Part shown: positions 15,923-25,724 of the stretch, in pieces | Position numbering within the stretch: position 1 is the stretch's first letter | Layout of the letters: each line of letters starts with the position of its first letter | Assembly (NCBI GenBank): GCA_910587425.1 | Contig: CAJUKU010000005.1 | Coordinates: forward strand, 1-64,000 | Direction: 5' to 3' | DNA: 64,000 bases | DNA from: an uncultured Muribaculaceae bacterium | GTDB lineage: Bacteria > Bacteroidota > Bacteroidia > Bacteroidales > Muribaculaceae | Position numbers and translations under genes: made by a program | Notes under the pieces: model-generated | Told to the model about the DNA's origin: nothing | Databases searched by the model: none | What the model saw: only the letters and a program-made list of their open reading frames with translations

Positions 15923-17008
15923 TCAGCGCATATTCAGTATGGCGCGTATACGCGGAGCCACGACATCAGCCTGACGCTGCGCGCCAAGATCGGTGGGATG
16001 CACATAATCCACCCACCCGTCGGCAGGCATGTTGATCTCATCATGAGTAATATAATACAGATTCGGCACACCCTCGCTCTGCAGCTGCTCGAATGCACGG
16101 CGCTGACCGGCATTCAGCCTCTCGTAGAGCGCAAGCTGTCCGGCATTTGTCGGAGCGTTGCTGTAACCGGCATGTTCTACCAGAAGAATCGGAGTAGAAT
16201 GTTTTGCCCGCAGACTATGCACGGCATCCAGGACAAGATTGTAGACCTCATCCTCCGATTTAGGTGTGAGGTTCGGCATGCAGTCGAGCAGATAAAGCGA
16301 TGCATCAATCTCGCTTATTAAGGAAATCATCTCAGGTTCAAGACGTCCGTTGCCGGAGAAACCGAGATTGACAACAGGCATTCCGAGTTCACGGCGTACT
16401 ATATTGACCCACGACATGCCAGGACGTGATGAACATGCTCCCTGAGCGATCGAAGTACCATATACAACGACCGGCTTAGCATCGTTGCGTTCGAGGAAAC
16501 GGAAAGAGCAGGTGTCAGGAACACCGACTTCCAACCACTTCACCGTATTGTATAGCGGAAGATTCAGGTGATACTCCCCTGATCCTGCCGGCAGTCCGGA
16601 ATATCGGTATGTAATGGTATCTCCGAACGAGTAACTGCCGAAACAGTAATCCTCCTTGCCGTCAGCATTCACACGATACATATCTACGCCCGTCACACCG
16701 GTTGCTGACATGTGCGGCATTGAGTGCTGACCGTCGACCGTATAGCGTACAGTCACCGACGGAGCGTCTGTTACGAAGTTCAGCGACAGACCAGCCGAGT
16801 TGCGCGAAAGATCCCACAGAGGTTTGCGCACGCTCTGCTCCGCACGGTCAGGCAGACGCACGAAACTCTTTCCTATCTCATTTTCCCAAGCCTGGTTCTG
16901 TACCGTATAATAATCCTGCTTCAACGGATTGACCCAACGGGTCGCCGCTTCGGCTGAGACCGATACCAGAACTAATGCCATTGCTGGCAATACTTTTCTC
17001 ATGGTCAT
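15923..17008 (-). CDS. Exported SGNH/GDSL-type esterase
   Basis: 361 residues with a signal peptide (cut near AEA-ATRW). Residues about 22-170 form a beta-rich N-terminal domain like that of two-domain SGNH hydrolases. The C-terminal SGNH domain shows GTSIAQGACS (nucleophile Ser), NLGFSGNGRLE (Gly and Asn of the oxyanion hole) and a final DYVHPTDLG (Asp-His). Probably removes acyl groups from glycans in the periplasm or at the surface. Divergent from the fucosidase gene, so both may act on the same host or plant glycan. ATG 17002 is an alternative start two codons in. Confidence 0.85.
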   Translation of the reverse strand: MTMRKVLPAMALVLVSVSAEAATRWVNPLKQDYYTVQNQAWENEIGKSFVRLPDRAEQSVRKPLWDLSRNSAGLSLNFVTDAPSVTVRYTVDGQHSMPHMSATGVTGVDMYRVNADGKEDYCFGSYSFGDTITYRYSGLPAGSGEYHLNLPLYNTVKWLEVGVPDTCSFRFLERNDAKPVVVYGTSIAQGACSSRPGMSWVNIVRRELGMPVVNLGFSGNGRLEPEMISLISEIDASLYLLDCMPNLTPKSEDEVYNLVLDAVHSLRAKHSTPILLVEHAGYSNAPTNAGQLALYERLNAGQRRAFEQLQSEGVPNLYYITHDEINMPADGWVDYVHPTDLGAQRQADVVAPRIRAILNMR

Positions 17009-17042
17009 ATATTATATTAGTATTAGGTTATAATCCAATATG

Positions 17043-17121
17043 CAAAAGTAATCAAAAAGCGTCAGTTTGAGACAAACCGCACACATATATTTTCAAATCT
17101 GACGGTTATTTGTTAACTTTG
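17043..17121. promoter_or_regulatory. Divergent -7 boxes between esterase and fucosidase genes
   Basis: Minus strand: TACTTTTG at 17050-17043, about 35 bases from the esterase start. Plus strand: TAACTTTG at 17114-17121, about 33 bases from the fucosidase start, with a TTTT/TTTC stretch near the -33 position. Both genes thus have short leaders and separate promoters. Confidence 0.5.
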
Positions 17122-17153
17122 CGATATCCAACCTAAAAAACATCGAGAATATC

Positions 17154-19355
17154 ATGAAACGACATCTCATAATATCAATGATGTTGGCTACCGCAGCGAC
17201 GGCTATAGCTCAGACGCCGTTGGAATTTGTCAACACTATCAAGATTGATCCATCAGACTCCCACGAACGCATTATTGATAAAGCCGTTCATATTGTGCCT
17301 GACAGCAGGCAGATGAGTGCACTTGAGAACGAATTCATCGCGTTTATACATATCGGACCTAACACCTTCACCCGACGCGAGTGGGGCAACGGCATTGAAG
17401 ACCCGAAGGTGTTCGACCTCAAGCAGCTCGACACCGACCAGTGGGTGCGCACCATGAAGGATGCCGGCATGAAGATGGTGATCATCACCGTAAAACATCA
17501 CGATGGTTTCGTGCTATGGCAAAGCCGGTACACGAAGCATGGCATCATGTCGTCCGGTTTCTGTGACGGTCAGGGCGACATCCTTCGCGACCTCTCGGAA
17601 TCATGCCGCAAGTACGGCATGAAATTAGGAGTGTACCTTTCTCCTGCCGACCTTTACCATATAGAGAGCCCCGACGGACTGTACGGCAACCTCAGCAAAA
17701 AGACTCTGCGCACTATTCCCCGCCAGGTGGAAGGACGCCCGTTCGAGCGCACCGACACATTCCAGTTCGTCGTCGACGATTACAACGAATACTTCCTCAA
17801 CCAGCTTTACGAACTGCTTACCGAATACGGTCCCATACATGAGGTATGGTTTGACGGCGCGCACCCCAAGCGCAAAGGCGGACAGACATATAATTATCAG
17901 GCATGGAAACGCTTGATAAACACTCTTGCGCCGGAGGCTGTGATTTTCGGGAAGGAGGGCACACGGTGGTGCGGCAACGAGGCAGGGCGCACACGCGACA
18001 CCGAATGGAATGTTGTGGCATATCCCGCCGATCCCGACACCATGAACTTCTTCCCCGACATGACAAAAGAAGATCTCGGCAGCCGTGACCGTCTTTTCGA
18101 GGCTAACTACCTCCACTACCAGCCCGCCGAGACCGACGTATCGATCCGCGACGGATGGTTCTACCGCGATGATGACCGCCAGCGCGTACGCTCCGCCGAC
18201 GATGTGTTCGACATGTACGAGCGCGCGGCACTCGGCAATTCAATACTCCTGCTGAATATCCCGCCGTCGCGCGACGGACGCTTCTCACAGCGTGATTCGA
18301 CTGTACTCGCCGAAGTAGGACGCCGCATACGCGACACATATACCGACGACCTGCTAAAAGGCTCATCCGCACCTTCGGAACTGACCGACGGCAACAACCG
18401 TACAGCCATCGAAGTCAACGGTCCGATAGTGATACGCTTTGACCGACCCACAACATTCAACCGCCTCATGCTCCAGGAAGCAGTGGCTGTCAACGGCGAG
18501 CGCGTGGAGGAACATGCTCTCGACGCATGGATCGACGGTGAATGGAAACAGATAGCAAATGCCACAAATATCGGCTACAAACGCACCCTGCGATTCCCCG
18601 ATGTGACGACCGACAGCATACGTCTGCGCATCATCGCCCAGCGTGCCACCCCCTCAATCAGCACCATAGGAGCATACCGCTATAAAGCGCATGCGCCCGA
18701 GCTCGCATCATCACGCAATGCAGAGGGTGAGGTGACCATCGCTCCCCGCCGTGGCGGTTTCGGTGACGATGCTGCCGCGCATCTCAGCGCCGGAGCGGTG
18801 ATATATTACACTACCGACGGTACGGTTCCGACCACCTCCTCACCTGTATATACCGCACCATTTGTCGCCGACAACATTACTGTCAAGGCTATATCCGTAC
18901 TCGGAGGTGAACAAAGCCCCGTCATGGAACAGCAGTACGGTTACGTGAAGAAAGGATGGACAGTATCAGGAAAGAGCGGTGAGAAAGATGAGAAATATCC
19001 TGCAGAGGCTATACTTGACGCCAATCCGCGCACATTCTGGGTGAGCGGTGAGATGCCCGGAGCATGGATTGCCGTCGACATGGATACTGCACAGCAGATG
19101 CGTGGTTTTGCATACACACCGCAGACTGCCGCCGGCGGTGAGGGCATGATCGAACAAGGTAACGTGCAGGTGAGCGACGACGGCAAGAAATGGCGCAACG
19201 TAGGCGATTTTGAGTTCGGAAACCTCATAAACGACCCTGTGACACGCTACCATTGGTTCAAGAAACCTGTACGCGCCCGCTACATCCGCATAAATGCCAC
19301 CCACATTGCCGGCGACAGCGAAGTAGCCGCCATAGCCGAGCTCGATATCTTCTGA
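17154..19355 (+). CDS. Alpha-L-fucosidase, GH29, with C-terminal carbohydrate-binding domains
   Basis: 733 residues with a signal peptide (1-20). The GH29 barrel spans about 45-400, with VKHHDGF (113-119) lining the fucose pocket and Asp234 in EVWFDGAHPK as the likely nucleophile. After it come an F5/8-type discoidin-like segment (about 400-505), a chitobiase-type beta domain with YYTTDGTVPTTSSP (about 545-590), and a second F5/8-type domain (about 605-733). It hydrolyses terminal alpha-linked fucose from oligosaccharides, probably mucin or milk glycans, in the periplasm. No susCD pair is nearby. Confidence 0.93.
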   Translation: MKRHLIISMMLATAATAIAQTPLEFVNTIKIDPSDSHERIIDKAVHIVPDSRQMSALENEFIAFIHIGPNTFTRREWGNGIEDPKVFDLKQLDTDQWVRTMKDAGMKMVIITVKHHDGFVLWQSRYTKHGIMSSGFCDGQGDILRDLSESCRKYGMKLGVYLSPADLYHIESPDGLYGNLSKKTLRTIPRQVEGRPFERTDTFQFVVDDYNEYFLNQLYELLTEYGPIHEVWFDGAHPKRKGGQTYNYQAWKRLINTLAPEAVIFGKEGTRWCGNEAGRTRDTEWNVVAYPADPDTMNFFPDMTKEDLGSRDRLFEANYLHYQPAETDVSIRDGWFYRDDDRQRVRSADDVFDMYERAALGNSILLLNIPPSRDGRFSQRDSTVLAEVGRRIRDTYTDDLLKGSSAPSELTDGNNRTAIEVNGPIVIRFDRPTTFNRLMLQEAVAVNGERVEEHALDAWIDGEWKQIANATNIGYKRTLRFPDVTTDSIRLRIIAQRATPSISTIGAYRYKAHAPELASSRNAEGEVTIAPRRGGFGDDAAAHLSAGAVIYYTTDGTVPTTSSPVYTAPFVADNITVKAISVLGGEQSPVMEQQYGYVKKGWTVSGKSGEKDEKYPAEAILDANPRTFWVSGEMPGAWIAVDMDTAQQMRGFAYTPQTAAGGEGMIEQGNVQVSDDGKKWRNVGDFEFGNLINDPVTRYHWFKKPVRARYIRINATHIAGDSEVAAIAELDIF

Positions 19356-19376
19356 CCCACCGAACTGACATACCAT

Positions 19377-19428
19377 ATAATAAACTTCAGGAGCTGTGCC
19401 AAAAGGCACAGCTCCTGAAGTTTATTAT
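19377..19428. terminator. 24-bp perfect hairpin, bidirectional terminator
   Basis: Arms 19377-19400 and 19405-19428 pair perfectly over 24 bp with an AAAA loop. The outer part is A+T, giving T-rich ends on both strands. It lies 14 bases past the ftsZ stop and 21 past the fucosidase stop, ending both convergent transcripts. Confidence 0.88.
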
Positions 19429-19442
19429 GTAGGGTTGATTCT

Positions 19443-20786
19443 TCAAGTGAAGTCGATGCTGATGCCGCCGTCGGGAGTCTTCTGGGCGCGCTGCGACATC
19501 TGCGGCTTCTGAGCCTGTCCGCGCCGCTTCACATCGTCGACTATCTTCTTATCACGGTTGTAAGCCGGTGATTTCTCAAGAATATCGATCACAGCATCAT
19601 CATCCATCTGTGCCGGCGTAAGGGTTATGTAATTGCTGCGGTACTGCTCCACACGATTGCCATATTCTTTCTGTATGGCACTCTCGATAGCCGTAGGGGT
19701 TGAAGCAGACACTGTCTCGGCAGCCGCGCGTTCCTTTTTACGCTCCTGGATTATCTCTGCCTCCTCATCACGGATTGTGACGTCGAATCCTGCCGCGAGA
19801 ATTGTCACCTTCACCTGGTTTCCGAGCGACTCGTCGAATTTCACGCCCCATATCACCTCGATCTCGCGGTTCAGTCCCTGCACGAAATCGGTGAACTCCT
19901 GCATCTCGCGCATGAGGAACTTGACCTCCGCCTTAGGATTATAATAGAGGTTGAACAGCAGACGCTGTGCTCCGAGAATATCATGGTTACTGAGCAGCGG
20001 TGACTCAAGGGCATTCTTGATAGCATCCTTCACGCGCGACTCGCCATCGCCATATCCGGTGGATATGATCGCCGCACCACCCTTTGTCAGCGTGCTCTTC
20101 ACATCCTCGAAGTCAAGGTTGATATATCCGTCGCCTGTGATCAGTTCGGATATCGAGCGGGCAGCCATAAGCAGCGTGTCATCGCTCTTGGCGAATGCGT
20201 CCTCAAACGACAGGTCACCATAGATCTCGATGAGCCTCTCGTTGTTTATAATCAGCAGCGAGTCCACGTATTTAGCCATCTCGTATGTGCCTTTGAGAGC
20301 AGAGGCTATCTTGCGGTCACCCTCGAAATAATACGGTATGGTGACGATACCTATGGTGAGGATCCCTTTTGCCTGCGCCTCACGTGCCACAACCGGCGCG
20401 GCACCTGTGCCTGTACCACCGCCCATTCCGGCTGTGATAAACACCATGCATGTGCCGTCGTCAAAAAGCGCGCGGATCTTCTCTATGGAGCTTTCAGCCA
20501 CCTCGGCTCCCTTTTCAGGCTTGCCTCCCACTCCCCTGCCGGCACCGATCATCACCTTTTCAGGCACGGGCGAGGCAAGAAGAGCCTGGCGGTCTGTATT
20601 GAGCACCACGAACTTCACATCCTGGATACCCTGTTTGTACATGTGTCCGACGGCATTACCTCCGCCGCCACCTACGCCTATAGCCTTGATGATGACAGGC
20701 AGATTACCTGTGTCGAGGTCGTTGTTGCTGTCGAATTTCTGCGCGAGCGTCTCAGCATCGAGCGATTCGTATATTTCGTCTGGCAT
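19443..20786 (-). CDS. ftsZ: Cell division GTPase FtsZ
   Basis: Tubulin-like GTPase that forms the Z ring at midcell. 447 residues, with GGGGGNAV (39-46) and the signature GGGTGTG (122-128), then the synergy segment NLDFEDVKSTL with its catalytic acids. The C-terminal tail carries EKSPAYNRDK, the probable equivalent of the conserved peptide that binds FtsA, and ends with a short extra stretch (GISIDFT). Last gene of the dcw run, 66 bp after ftsA and followed by a strong terminator. Confidence 0.97.
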   Translation of the reverse strand: MPDEIYESLDAETLAQKFDSNNDLDTGNLPVIIKAIGVGGGGGNAVGHMYKQGIQDVKFVVLNTDRQALLASPVPEKVMIGAGRGVGGKPEKGAEVAESSIEKIRALFDDGTCMVFITAGMGGGTGTGAAPVVAREAQAKGILTIGIVTIPYYFEGDRKIASALKGTYEMAKYVDSLLIINNERLIEIYGDLSFEDAFAKSDDTLLMAARSISELITGDGYINLDFEDVKSTLTKGGAAIISTGYGDGESRVKDAIKNALESPLLSNHDILGAQRLLFNLYYNPKAEVKFLMREMQEFTDFVQGLNREIEVIWGVKFDESLGNQVKVTILAAGFDVTIRDEEAEIIQERKKERAAAETVSASTPTAIESAIQKEYGNRVEQYRSNYITLTPAQMDDDAVIDILEKSPAYNRDKKIVDDVKRRGQAQKPQMSQRAQKTPDGGISIDFT

Positions 20787-20852
20787 GTGATTATGTCGAT
20801 ATTGCTTGGTGAGAGTTTCTGTTTATTCGTTATTGGCGGACTTCATGACTCA

Positions 20853-22175
20853 TCATGCGTCCTCATCATCTTCGAGCGATCCTTCACTTCCCGGATCGTC
20901 GACATCTATTATTTTTTTCGATACGCTGCGTATGAAGTCGCCAAGACTCCAGGATTTCTTAGGAGACTCGGTCACGAAATCCTCATCATCATCGGTATCC
21001 GTATCAGAAGTCTGTATCTCTTCCGGTTCCTCCACAACGATCTCCGACAGGCATTCCTGCGGATTCATACGTGCGGCGGCAAGCAACACAGCTATAACAT
21101 CGACCGCGTCGTTGGGCGATATCCGCCCATCGGCTATGCGCACTGACGGTGAAATGGATGTTCCGGTGCGGACAGGCATGTTCGACTCCTTCTGCAGACG
21201 GTCGTTGAATCCGTTGAGCTTGTTGCCGCCCCCGACGATTATGATGCCCGACGGAAGCTCCGACGGCGTGAAACCGGCGAGTTTCACCTGCTCGCGTATG
21301 TTCAGTATTATCTCCGCGACGCGATGCGACACATAATTGTTGAGCTCCGAAAGCCGCACATCATCTGTCTGCATTCCCTCGCTGTCGGAATATGCAGTTC
21401 CGCGTGTGCATTTGAGAGTCTCGGCATCCTCCTCCACGCAGTTGAGCTGCGTGATGTCGCGCGTAATGTTGCGCGAACCCAACGGGAGCGTGGCAAGATA
21501 CTGCATGTGTCCACCCTTGTAGACCGAAACAGTCGTTGTCTCGGCACCGAAGTCGACAAGCATACAGCCCAGCTTCATCTCATCCGAATTGAGCACCAGA
21601 TCGGCAAGCGCCAGCTGACGCACTATGTAGCCGTTCACCCGCAGTTGCAGTTTCTCCTCAAAGAGACGCGGCAGATTGTTTTTCATCTGCGGACGGCACA
21701 CGACAAGTCCGGCACGCATACGGATCTCCGAACCGTACATACCCACAGGCTGCTCGGCGCGCACATCGTCAATGGTAAATTCCCTTGGCTCCACACATAG
21801 GATCTCACGATCAGGCACACCTGCACCGGCAGCCTCGTTCTTGAGCGCGGAGATCAGAGCATCGGTCACCTCCGTGTCGGAAGGCAGACGACGCGTCACC
21901 TCTTTTTCGACCGCCGTCAGCGACCGACCGCCGACAGCCACATAAACTCCCTCGACTTTACGGGGTGCCATGCGATTCTCTATTTTCAGAATGATGTTGC
22001 GCAGCGTCGTGGCGGCATTAGCCACGTTGCCGAGCTGTCCGTAGCGGACGCTATCGATGAGCGGCATCTCCTCCACAGCCTTTACCGTGACGGTTCCGGA
22101 GGCATCGACACTGCCTATGGCTCCCTTGATCTTGGAGCTGCCGATTTCGATGGCTATTATGTGTTTGTCGTCCAT
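20853..22175 (-). CDS. ftsA: Cell division protein FtsA
   Basis: Actin-like protein that tethers FtsZ to the membrane. 440 residues; the N-terminus KHIIAIEIGSSKIKGAIG is the phosphate-1 loop, with MLVDFGAETTTVSVY as phosphate-2 and GIIIVGGGNKLNGF as the adenosine motif. The acidic linker near the end is followed by KSWSLGDFIRSVSKKIID, probably the amphipathic membrane-targeting helix, and then an unusually acidic tail. Lies between ftsQ (75 bp) and ftsZ. Confidence 0.95.
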   Translation of the reverse strand: MDDKHIIAIEIGSSKIKGAIGSVDASGTVTVKAVEEMPLIDSVRYGQLGNVANAATTLRNIILKIENRMAPRKVEGVYVAVGGRSLTAVEKEVTRRLPSDTEVTDALISALKNEAAGAGVPDREILCVEPREFTIDDVRAEQPVGMYGSEIRMRAGLVVCRPQMKNNLPRLFEEKLQLRVNGYIVRQLALADLVLNSDEMKLGCMLVDFGAETTTVSVYKGGHMQYLATLPLGSRNITRDITQLNCVEEDAETLKCTRGTAYSDSEGMQTDDVRLSELNNYVSHRVAEIILNIREQVKLAGFTPSELPSGIIIVGGGNKLNGFNDRLQKESNMPVRTGTSISPSVRIADGRISPNDAVDVIAVLLAAARMNPQECLSEIVVEEPEEIQTSDTDTDDDEDFVTESPKKSWSLGDFIRSVSKKIIDVDDPGSEGSLEDDEDA

Positions 22176-22250
22176 ATTATGTTGTGGTGTTGCTTATCGT
22201 GGTGAGTATGTTGTTATTGTGTGGTTGGGTATGAGTATTCTTGCTGTCGG

Positions 22251-23222
22251 TCAGTGCTTTTTCTTTGCCGCAGGGATTATCTTGTCGTCCTTCGCCGCAT
22301 GTCCGGGAATGGCTTGACCGGGAGCCACATGATCGCCGGCAAGCATCGTGCCGACATCCACCTGCTCCTCTTCCTCCTCCGATAGGATGCGGGGCTGCGG
22401 GAGCTTCTTATGCCGTCGTGTCGCCACAATCTGCCCTCCCCATTTAACGGAAATAGTATCATAGTAGTTCCACCCTTTCACAGGAAGTACCTCCGTATAT
22501 GTGCGGTGCAGACGTCGGAATTTGCTCTCGAAGTCCTTCGGCTCGCCGAAATTGATCACCTGTCCGCGTACTATCGGAATCAACAGCACATCCGTCGGAG
22601 AATCTACCTTGACCATCGAGATCAATGAGTTCCAAAGCGTATCGGCGGCTATGTAGTCTATGAGCGGAAGAAGTTGCATCGGCGTGAATGTCGAGTCGGC
22701 AAAGTGCCCTTGTATCAGCGGAACATCCACATGATATCGGGCGTCAGCCGATATACGCTTTCCGTCGCGGTTTATATAGTAGGATCCTTTGCCATCGAAA
22801 ATCCTTGCCACAGGGTGCATGGGATTCACGGTCACAAGTATCTGCCCGTCCGACAGACGCACCACCTCGGCATCCTCGATCTTGTCGATATGCGACAGCA
22901 GGTGCTCTATGCTGTCGGTATCAATGTCGAGCAACCGCATCCCCTTGGCATTGGCGGGAAGCGAGCCGAGCTCACGCCCAAGTTCGGCAGGGGTCACAAA
23001 ACGGAACGATGCGGTGTCGTTGACAGCTATACGGAATCCTGTGCACACACGCGCATCGCCGGCTTCCGACGTAAGCGTGAGAGCCACTACAAGATACACC
23101 AGCAGGACAAGCGACAGCACGCAATGTATCAACGCGCGGCGGCGTTGACGCTTGCGACGGCGCAGTTGCCCCGGCGTCAGTTCTGACACGTTCACTTCCT
23201 GTGGCTGTTCTTGAATGCTCAT
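22251..23222 (-). CDS. ftsQ: Cell division protein FtsQ/DivIB
   Basis: 323 residues: a basic cytoplasmic N-terminus (RRRKRQRRR), one membrane segment (about 31-52), then a periplasmic POTRA-like region (about 85-150) and beta domain. Recognised mainly by topology and position between murC and ftsA. It links division proteins FtsL/FtsB-like partners to the septal synthase. The start overlaps murC by 4 bp. The C-terminus has a charged low-complexity tail (DEEEEEQ and KKK). Confidence 0.85.
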   Translation of the reverse strand: MSIQEQPQEVNVSELTPGQLRRRKRQRRRALIHCVLSLVLLVYLVVALTLTSEAGDARVCTGFRIAVNDTASFRFVTPAELGRELGSLPANAKGMRLLDIDTDSIEHLLSHIDKIEDAEVVRLSDGQILVTVNPMHPVARIFDGKGSYYINRDGKRISADARYHVDVPLIQGHFADSTFTPMQLLPLIDYIAADTLWNSLISMVKVDSPTDVLLIPIVRGQVINFGEPKDFESKFRRLHRTYTEVLPVKGWNYYDTISVKWGGQIVATRRHKKLPQPRILSEEEEEQVDVGTMLAGDHVAPGQAIPGHAAKDDKIIPAAKKKH

Positions 23223-24613
23223 TTCGTGGCGTTTGCAACAATTTCAGGTACAAGATCGACTATGTCGCCGGCACCTGCTGTGAGAAGAATGTCAAAGTTA
23301 CGATTTTTTAGCGTTTCTGTCAAATCTTCTTTGCTGATCATCACTTTGTCGGCTGCTGTCACAGCATCGAAGATCAGTTTGGAGCTGACTCCCGGAATCG
23401 GCTCCTCACGCGCCGGATATATGTCGAGAAGCACCACGGAATCGGCAAGCGAAAGCGCCGCGGCAAACTCCGGTGCGAAATCACGCGTGCGTGAATACAG
23501 ATGCGGCTGGAATGCAACCGTCAGATGCCGCGACGGATAAAGCGCGCGCACTGATGTGATCGAAGCGCGCAATTCGTCGGGATGATGCGCGTAATCATCA
23601 ATGACAGCACGTCCGTCAGGTCCCGGCTCACGCAGATAGAACTCAAAGCGGCGTTTCGGTCCCATGAACGAGGCGAGCGCCGCCCGTGCCGACACCGCGT
23701 CCAGCTCTCCGGCAAGATATACGGCAGCGAGAGCGGCTATTGCATTCTCGATATTTATCTCCACCGGCACTCCAAGTTCCATATCTTTTATCTCTCCCTC
23801 CGGATATATGAAATCGAAGCGTATCGTACCATCCTCGTGTCTGATCCGAGCTGCATGGAAATCGCCTTCATCACGTGAATATGTGTTAACACCCACACCA
23901 TCCGCCGTCCTCGGCTGCAGTTTCAGCCCTGTGTGAACCACAAGACTGCCGCCGGGCTGAATGAGTTCGGTAAAATGGGCGAAACTCTCCAGATAAGCCT
24001 CTTCCGTACCGTAAATGTCGAGATGATCAGGGTCGGTAGCAGTAATTACCGCTATGTAAGGGCGCAGATGATGAAACGAGCGGTCATATTCATCAGCCTC
24101 TATGACTGTGTAAGGCGATGTGTCGCTGAGCAGGAAGTTGGTTCCATAGTTACGCAGCACTCCACCAAGGAATGCAGAGCACCCTGTCGGTGACGAATGT
24201 AGGATATGTGCAGCCATCGATGATGTTGTGGTCTTGCCGTGCGTACCGGCAAAACATAGACCGCGGCTCATGCGCGTGATCTCGCCCAAAAGAGCCGCAC
24301 GTTTGATTATGCGGAAACCGTTGTCGCGGAACCATCTGAACAAAGGCAATGATTCCGGCACGGCAGGTGTGTAGACCACAGTGGTCGTCGCCGGATCACG
24401 GAAATCCTCAGATATCTCCTCCGCCTCACCGCCGAAGGTAATCTTTACACCCTCTGCTGTAAGTGCCTCAGTCAATTGCGACGGTGTGCGGTCATAGCCG
24501 GCTACATTCTTGCCGCGGCTCAACATATATCGCTCCAGAGCCGCCATACCGATACCTCCGGCGCCAATGAAATAGTAATTCTTCACGTCCTCCATATCTT
24601 CAGTCACTGACAA
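23219..24613 (-). CDS. murC: UDP-N-acetylmuramate--L-alanine ligase
   Basis: Adds L-Ala to UDP-MurNAc, the first peptide step of peptidoglycan synthesis. 464 residues: N-terminal Rossmann FIGAGGIGMAAL, ATP-binding GTHGKTTTS (123-131), central EADEYDRSF, and DDYAHHPDE in the C-terminal domain. Overlaps murG by 14 bp with this start; the Met at residue 7 would remove the overlap. Its substrate UDP-MurNAc could also be supplied by the salvage genes at 34.9-37.1 kb. Confidence 0.96.
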   Translation of the reverse strand: MSVTEDMEDVKNYYFIGAGGIGMAALERYMLSRGKNVAGYDRTPSQLTEALTAEGVKITFGGEAEEISEDFRDPATTTVVYTPAVPESLPLFRWFRDNGFRIIKRAALLGEITRMSRGLCFAGTHGKTTTSSMAAHILHSSPTGCSAFLGGVLRNYGTNFLLSDTSPYTVIEADEYDRSFHHLRPYIAVITATDPDHLDIYGTEEAYLESFAHFTELIQPGGSLVVHTGLKLQPRTADGVGVNTYSRDEGDFHAARIRHEDGTIRFDFIYPEGEIKDMELGVPVEINIENAIAALAAVYLAGELDAVSARAALASFMGPKRRFEFYLREPGPDGRAVIDDYAHHPDELRASITSVRALYPSRHLTVAFQPHLYSRTRDFAPEFAAALSLADSVVLLDIYPAREEPIPGVSSKLIFDAVTAADKVMISKEDLTETLKNRNFDILLTAGAGDIVDLVPEIVANATK

Positions 24614-25712
24614 GTTTCAATAATTGATCCACTATCCGTTCGTCGCTGTCGGTCATCGCCATAGCTGCGACATTTCTCTCAAGGCTACGGCGCATTTCAC
24701 CATCAGCCAGCAGACCTGTGACTTCATCGGCAAGCCGCGCCGAGACATCACGGTCAGGAATCATTACCGCAGCGTCATGCGTGGACAGTGCCATCGCATT
24801 CTTGGTCTGATGATCCTCCGCCACGTTAGGCGACGGAACAAGAACTGATGCCTTGCCGAGAAGCTGTAGCTCGGAAATCGTACCTGCGCCGGCACGAGCC
24901 ACTACAAGGTCTGCCGCACGGTAGGCTGTGGCCATATCCGCAACAAACGGCATCGCTTTCACACCCTCCAATCCGTCAGCCACAGGAGCGAAACGGTCTA
25001 TGTAGAGTTTTCCGGTCTGCCACATTACCTGCACACCGGCATCTACAATCCGCTGCAACGACGCTGCAACAGCATCATTGAGCGAGCGTGCGCCGAGGCT
25101 GCCACCTGTAATGAAAACCAAAGGCTTACGTGCGTCAAAACCGAGACTTTCCTTAGCCTGCTCTTGTGTCAGCGTGCATTTCAACAATTCCGCACGCACA
25201 GGATTGCCCGTCAGCACTATCCTGTCAGCGGGGAAAAAGCGCTCCATATCCGGATATGCGGTGCATATTGCAGAAGCTTTCGCAGCGAGAAGCTTGTTGG
25301 TCACTCCCGCGTATGAGTTCTGTTCCTGTATGAGCGTGGGAATACCCCGCCGCTGTGCCGCCTTTAGCATCGGACCACTGGCATATCCCCCTACCCCTAC
25401 TGCCACGTCTGGCTTGAAGTCGGCGAGAACCTTGCGGGCACGACGCATACTGCGCCAGAGCTTGACCAGGACACCGAAATTGCGCCAAAGACGCTTGCGG
25501 TCGAAACCTGCTACCGGAAGTCCTACGACATCATACCCTGCGGCAGGAACACGTTCCATCTCCATACGCCCCTCGGCGCCGACAAACAGTATCTCCGCTT
25601 CAGGATTGCGCCGACGTAGTGCGTTGGCTATGGCAAGCGCCGGAAATATATGTCCGCCCGTACCACCTCCGCTGACGAGCACACGCAGCTTACGATTTTT
25701 ATTCTTATCCAT
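24600..25712 (-). CDS. murG: UDP-GlcNAc transferase making lipid II
   Basis: Peripheral membrane GT28 enzyme that transfers GlcNAc onto lipid I. 370 residues with SGGGTGGHIFPALAIA (14-29), the membrane- and lipid-binding glycine loop, GVGGYASGP, ITGGSLGARSLN and a C-terminal ARAGAGTISEL donor-binding motif. Sits 12 bp after ftsW and overlaps murC. Confidence 0.96.
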   Translation of the reverse strand: MDKNKNRKLRVLVSGGGTGGHIFPALAIANALRRRNPEAEILFVGAEGRMEMERVPAAGYDVVGLPVAGFDRKRLWRNFGVLVKLWRSMRRARKVLADFKPDVAVGVGGYASGPMLKAAQRRGIPTLIQEQNSYAGVTNKLLAAKASAICTAYPDMERFFPADRIVLTGNPVRAELLKCTLTQEQAKESLGFDARKPLVFITGGSLGARSLNDAVAASLQRIVDAGVQVMWQTGKLYIDRFAPVADGLEGVKAMPFVADMATAYRAADLVVARAGAGTISELQLLGKASVLVPSPNVAEDHQTKNAMALSTHDAAVMIPDRDVSARLADEVTGLLADGEMRRSLERNVAAMAMTDSDERIVDQLLKLVSD

Positions 25713-25724
25713 ATCGGCTTATAA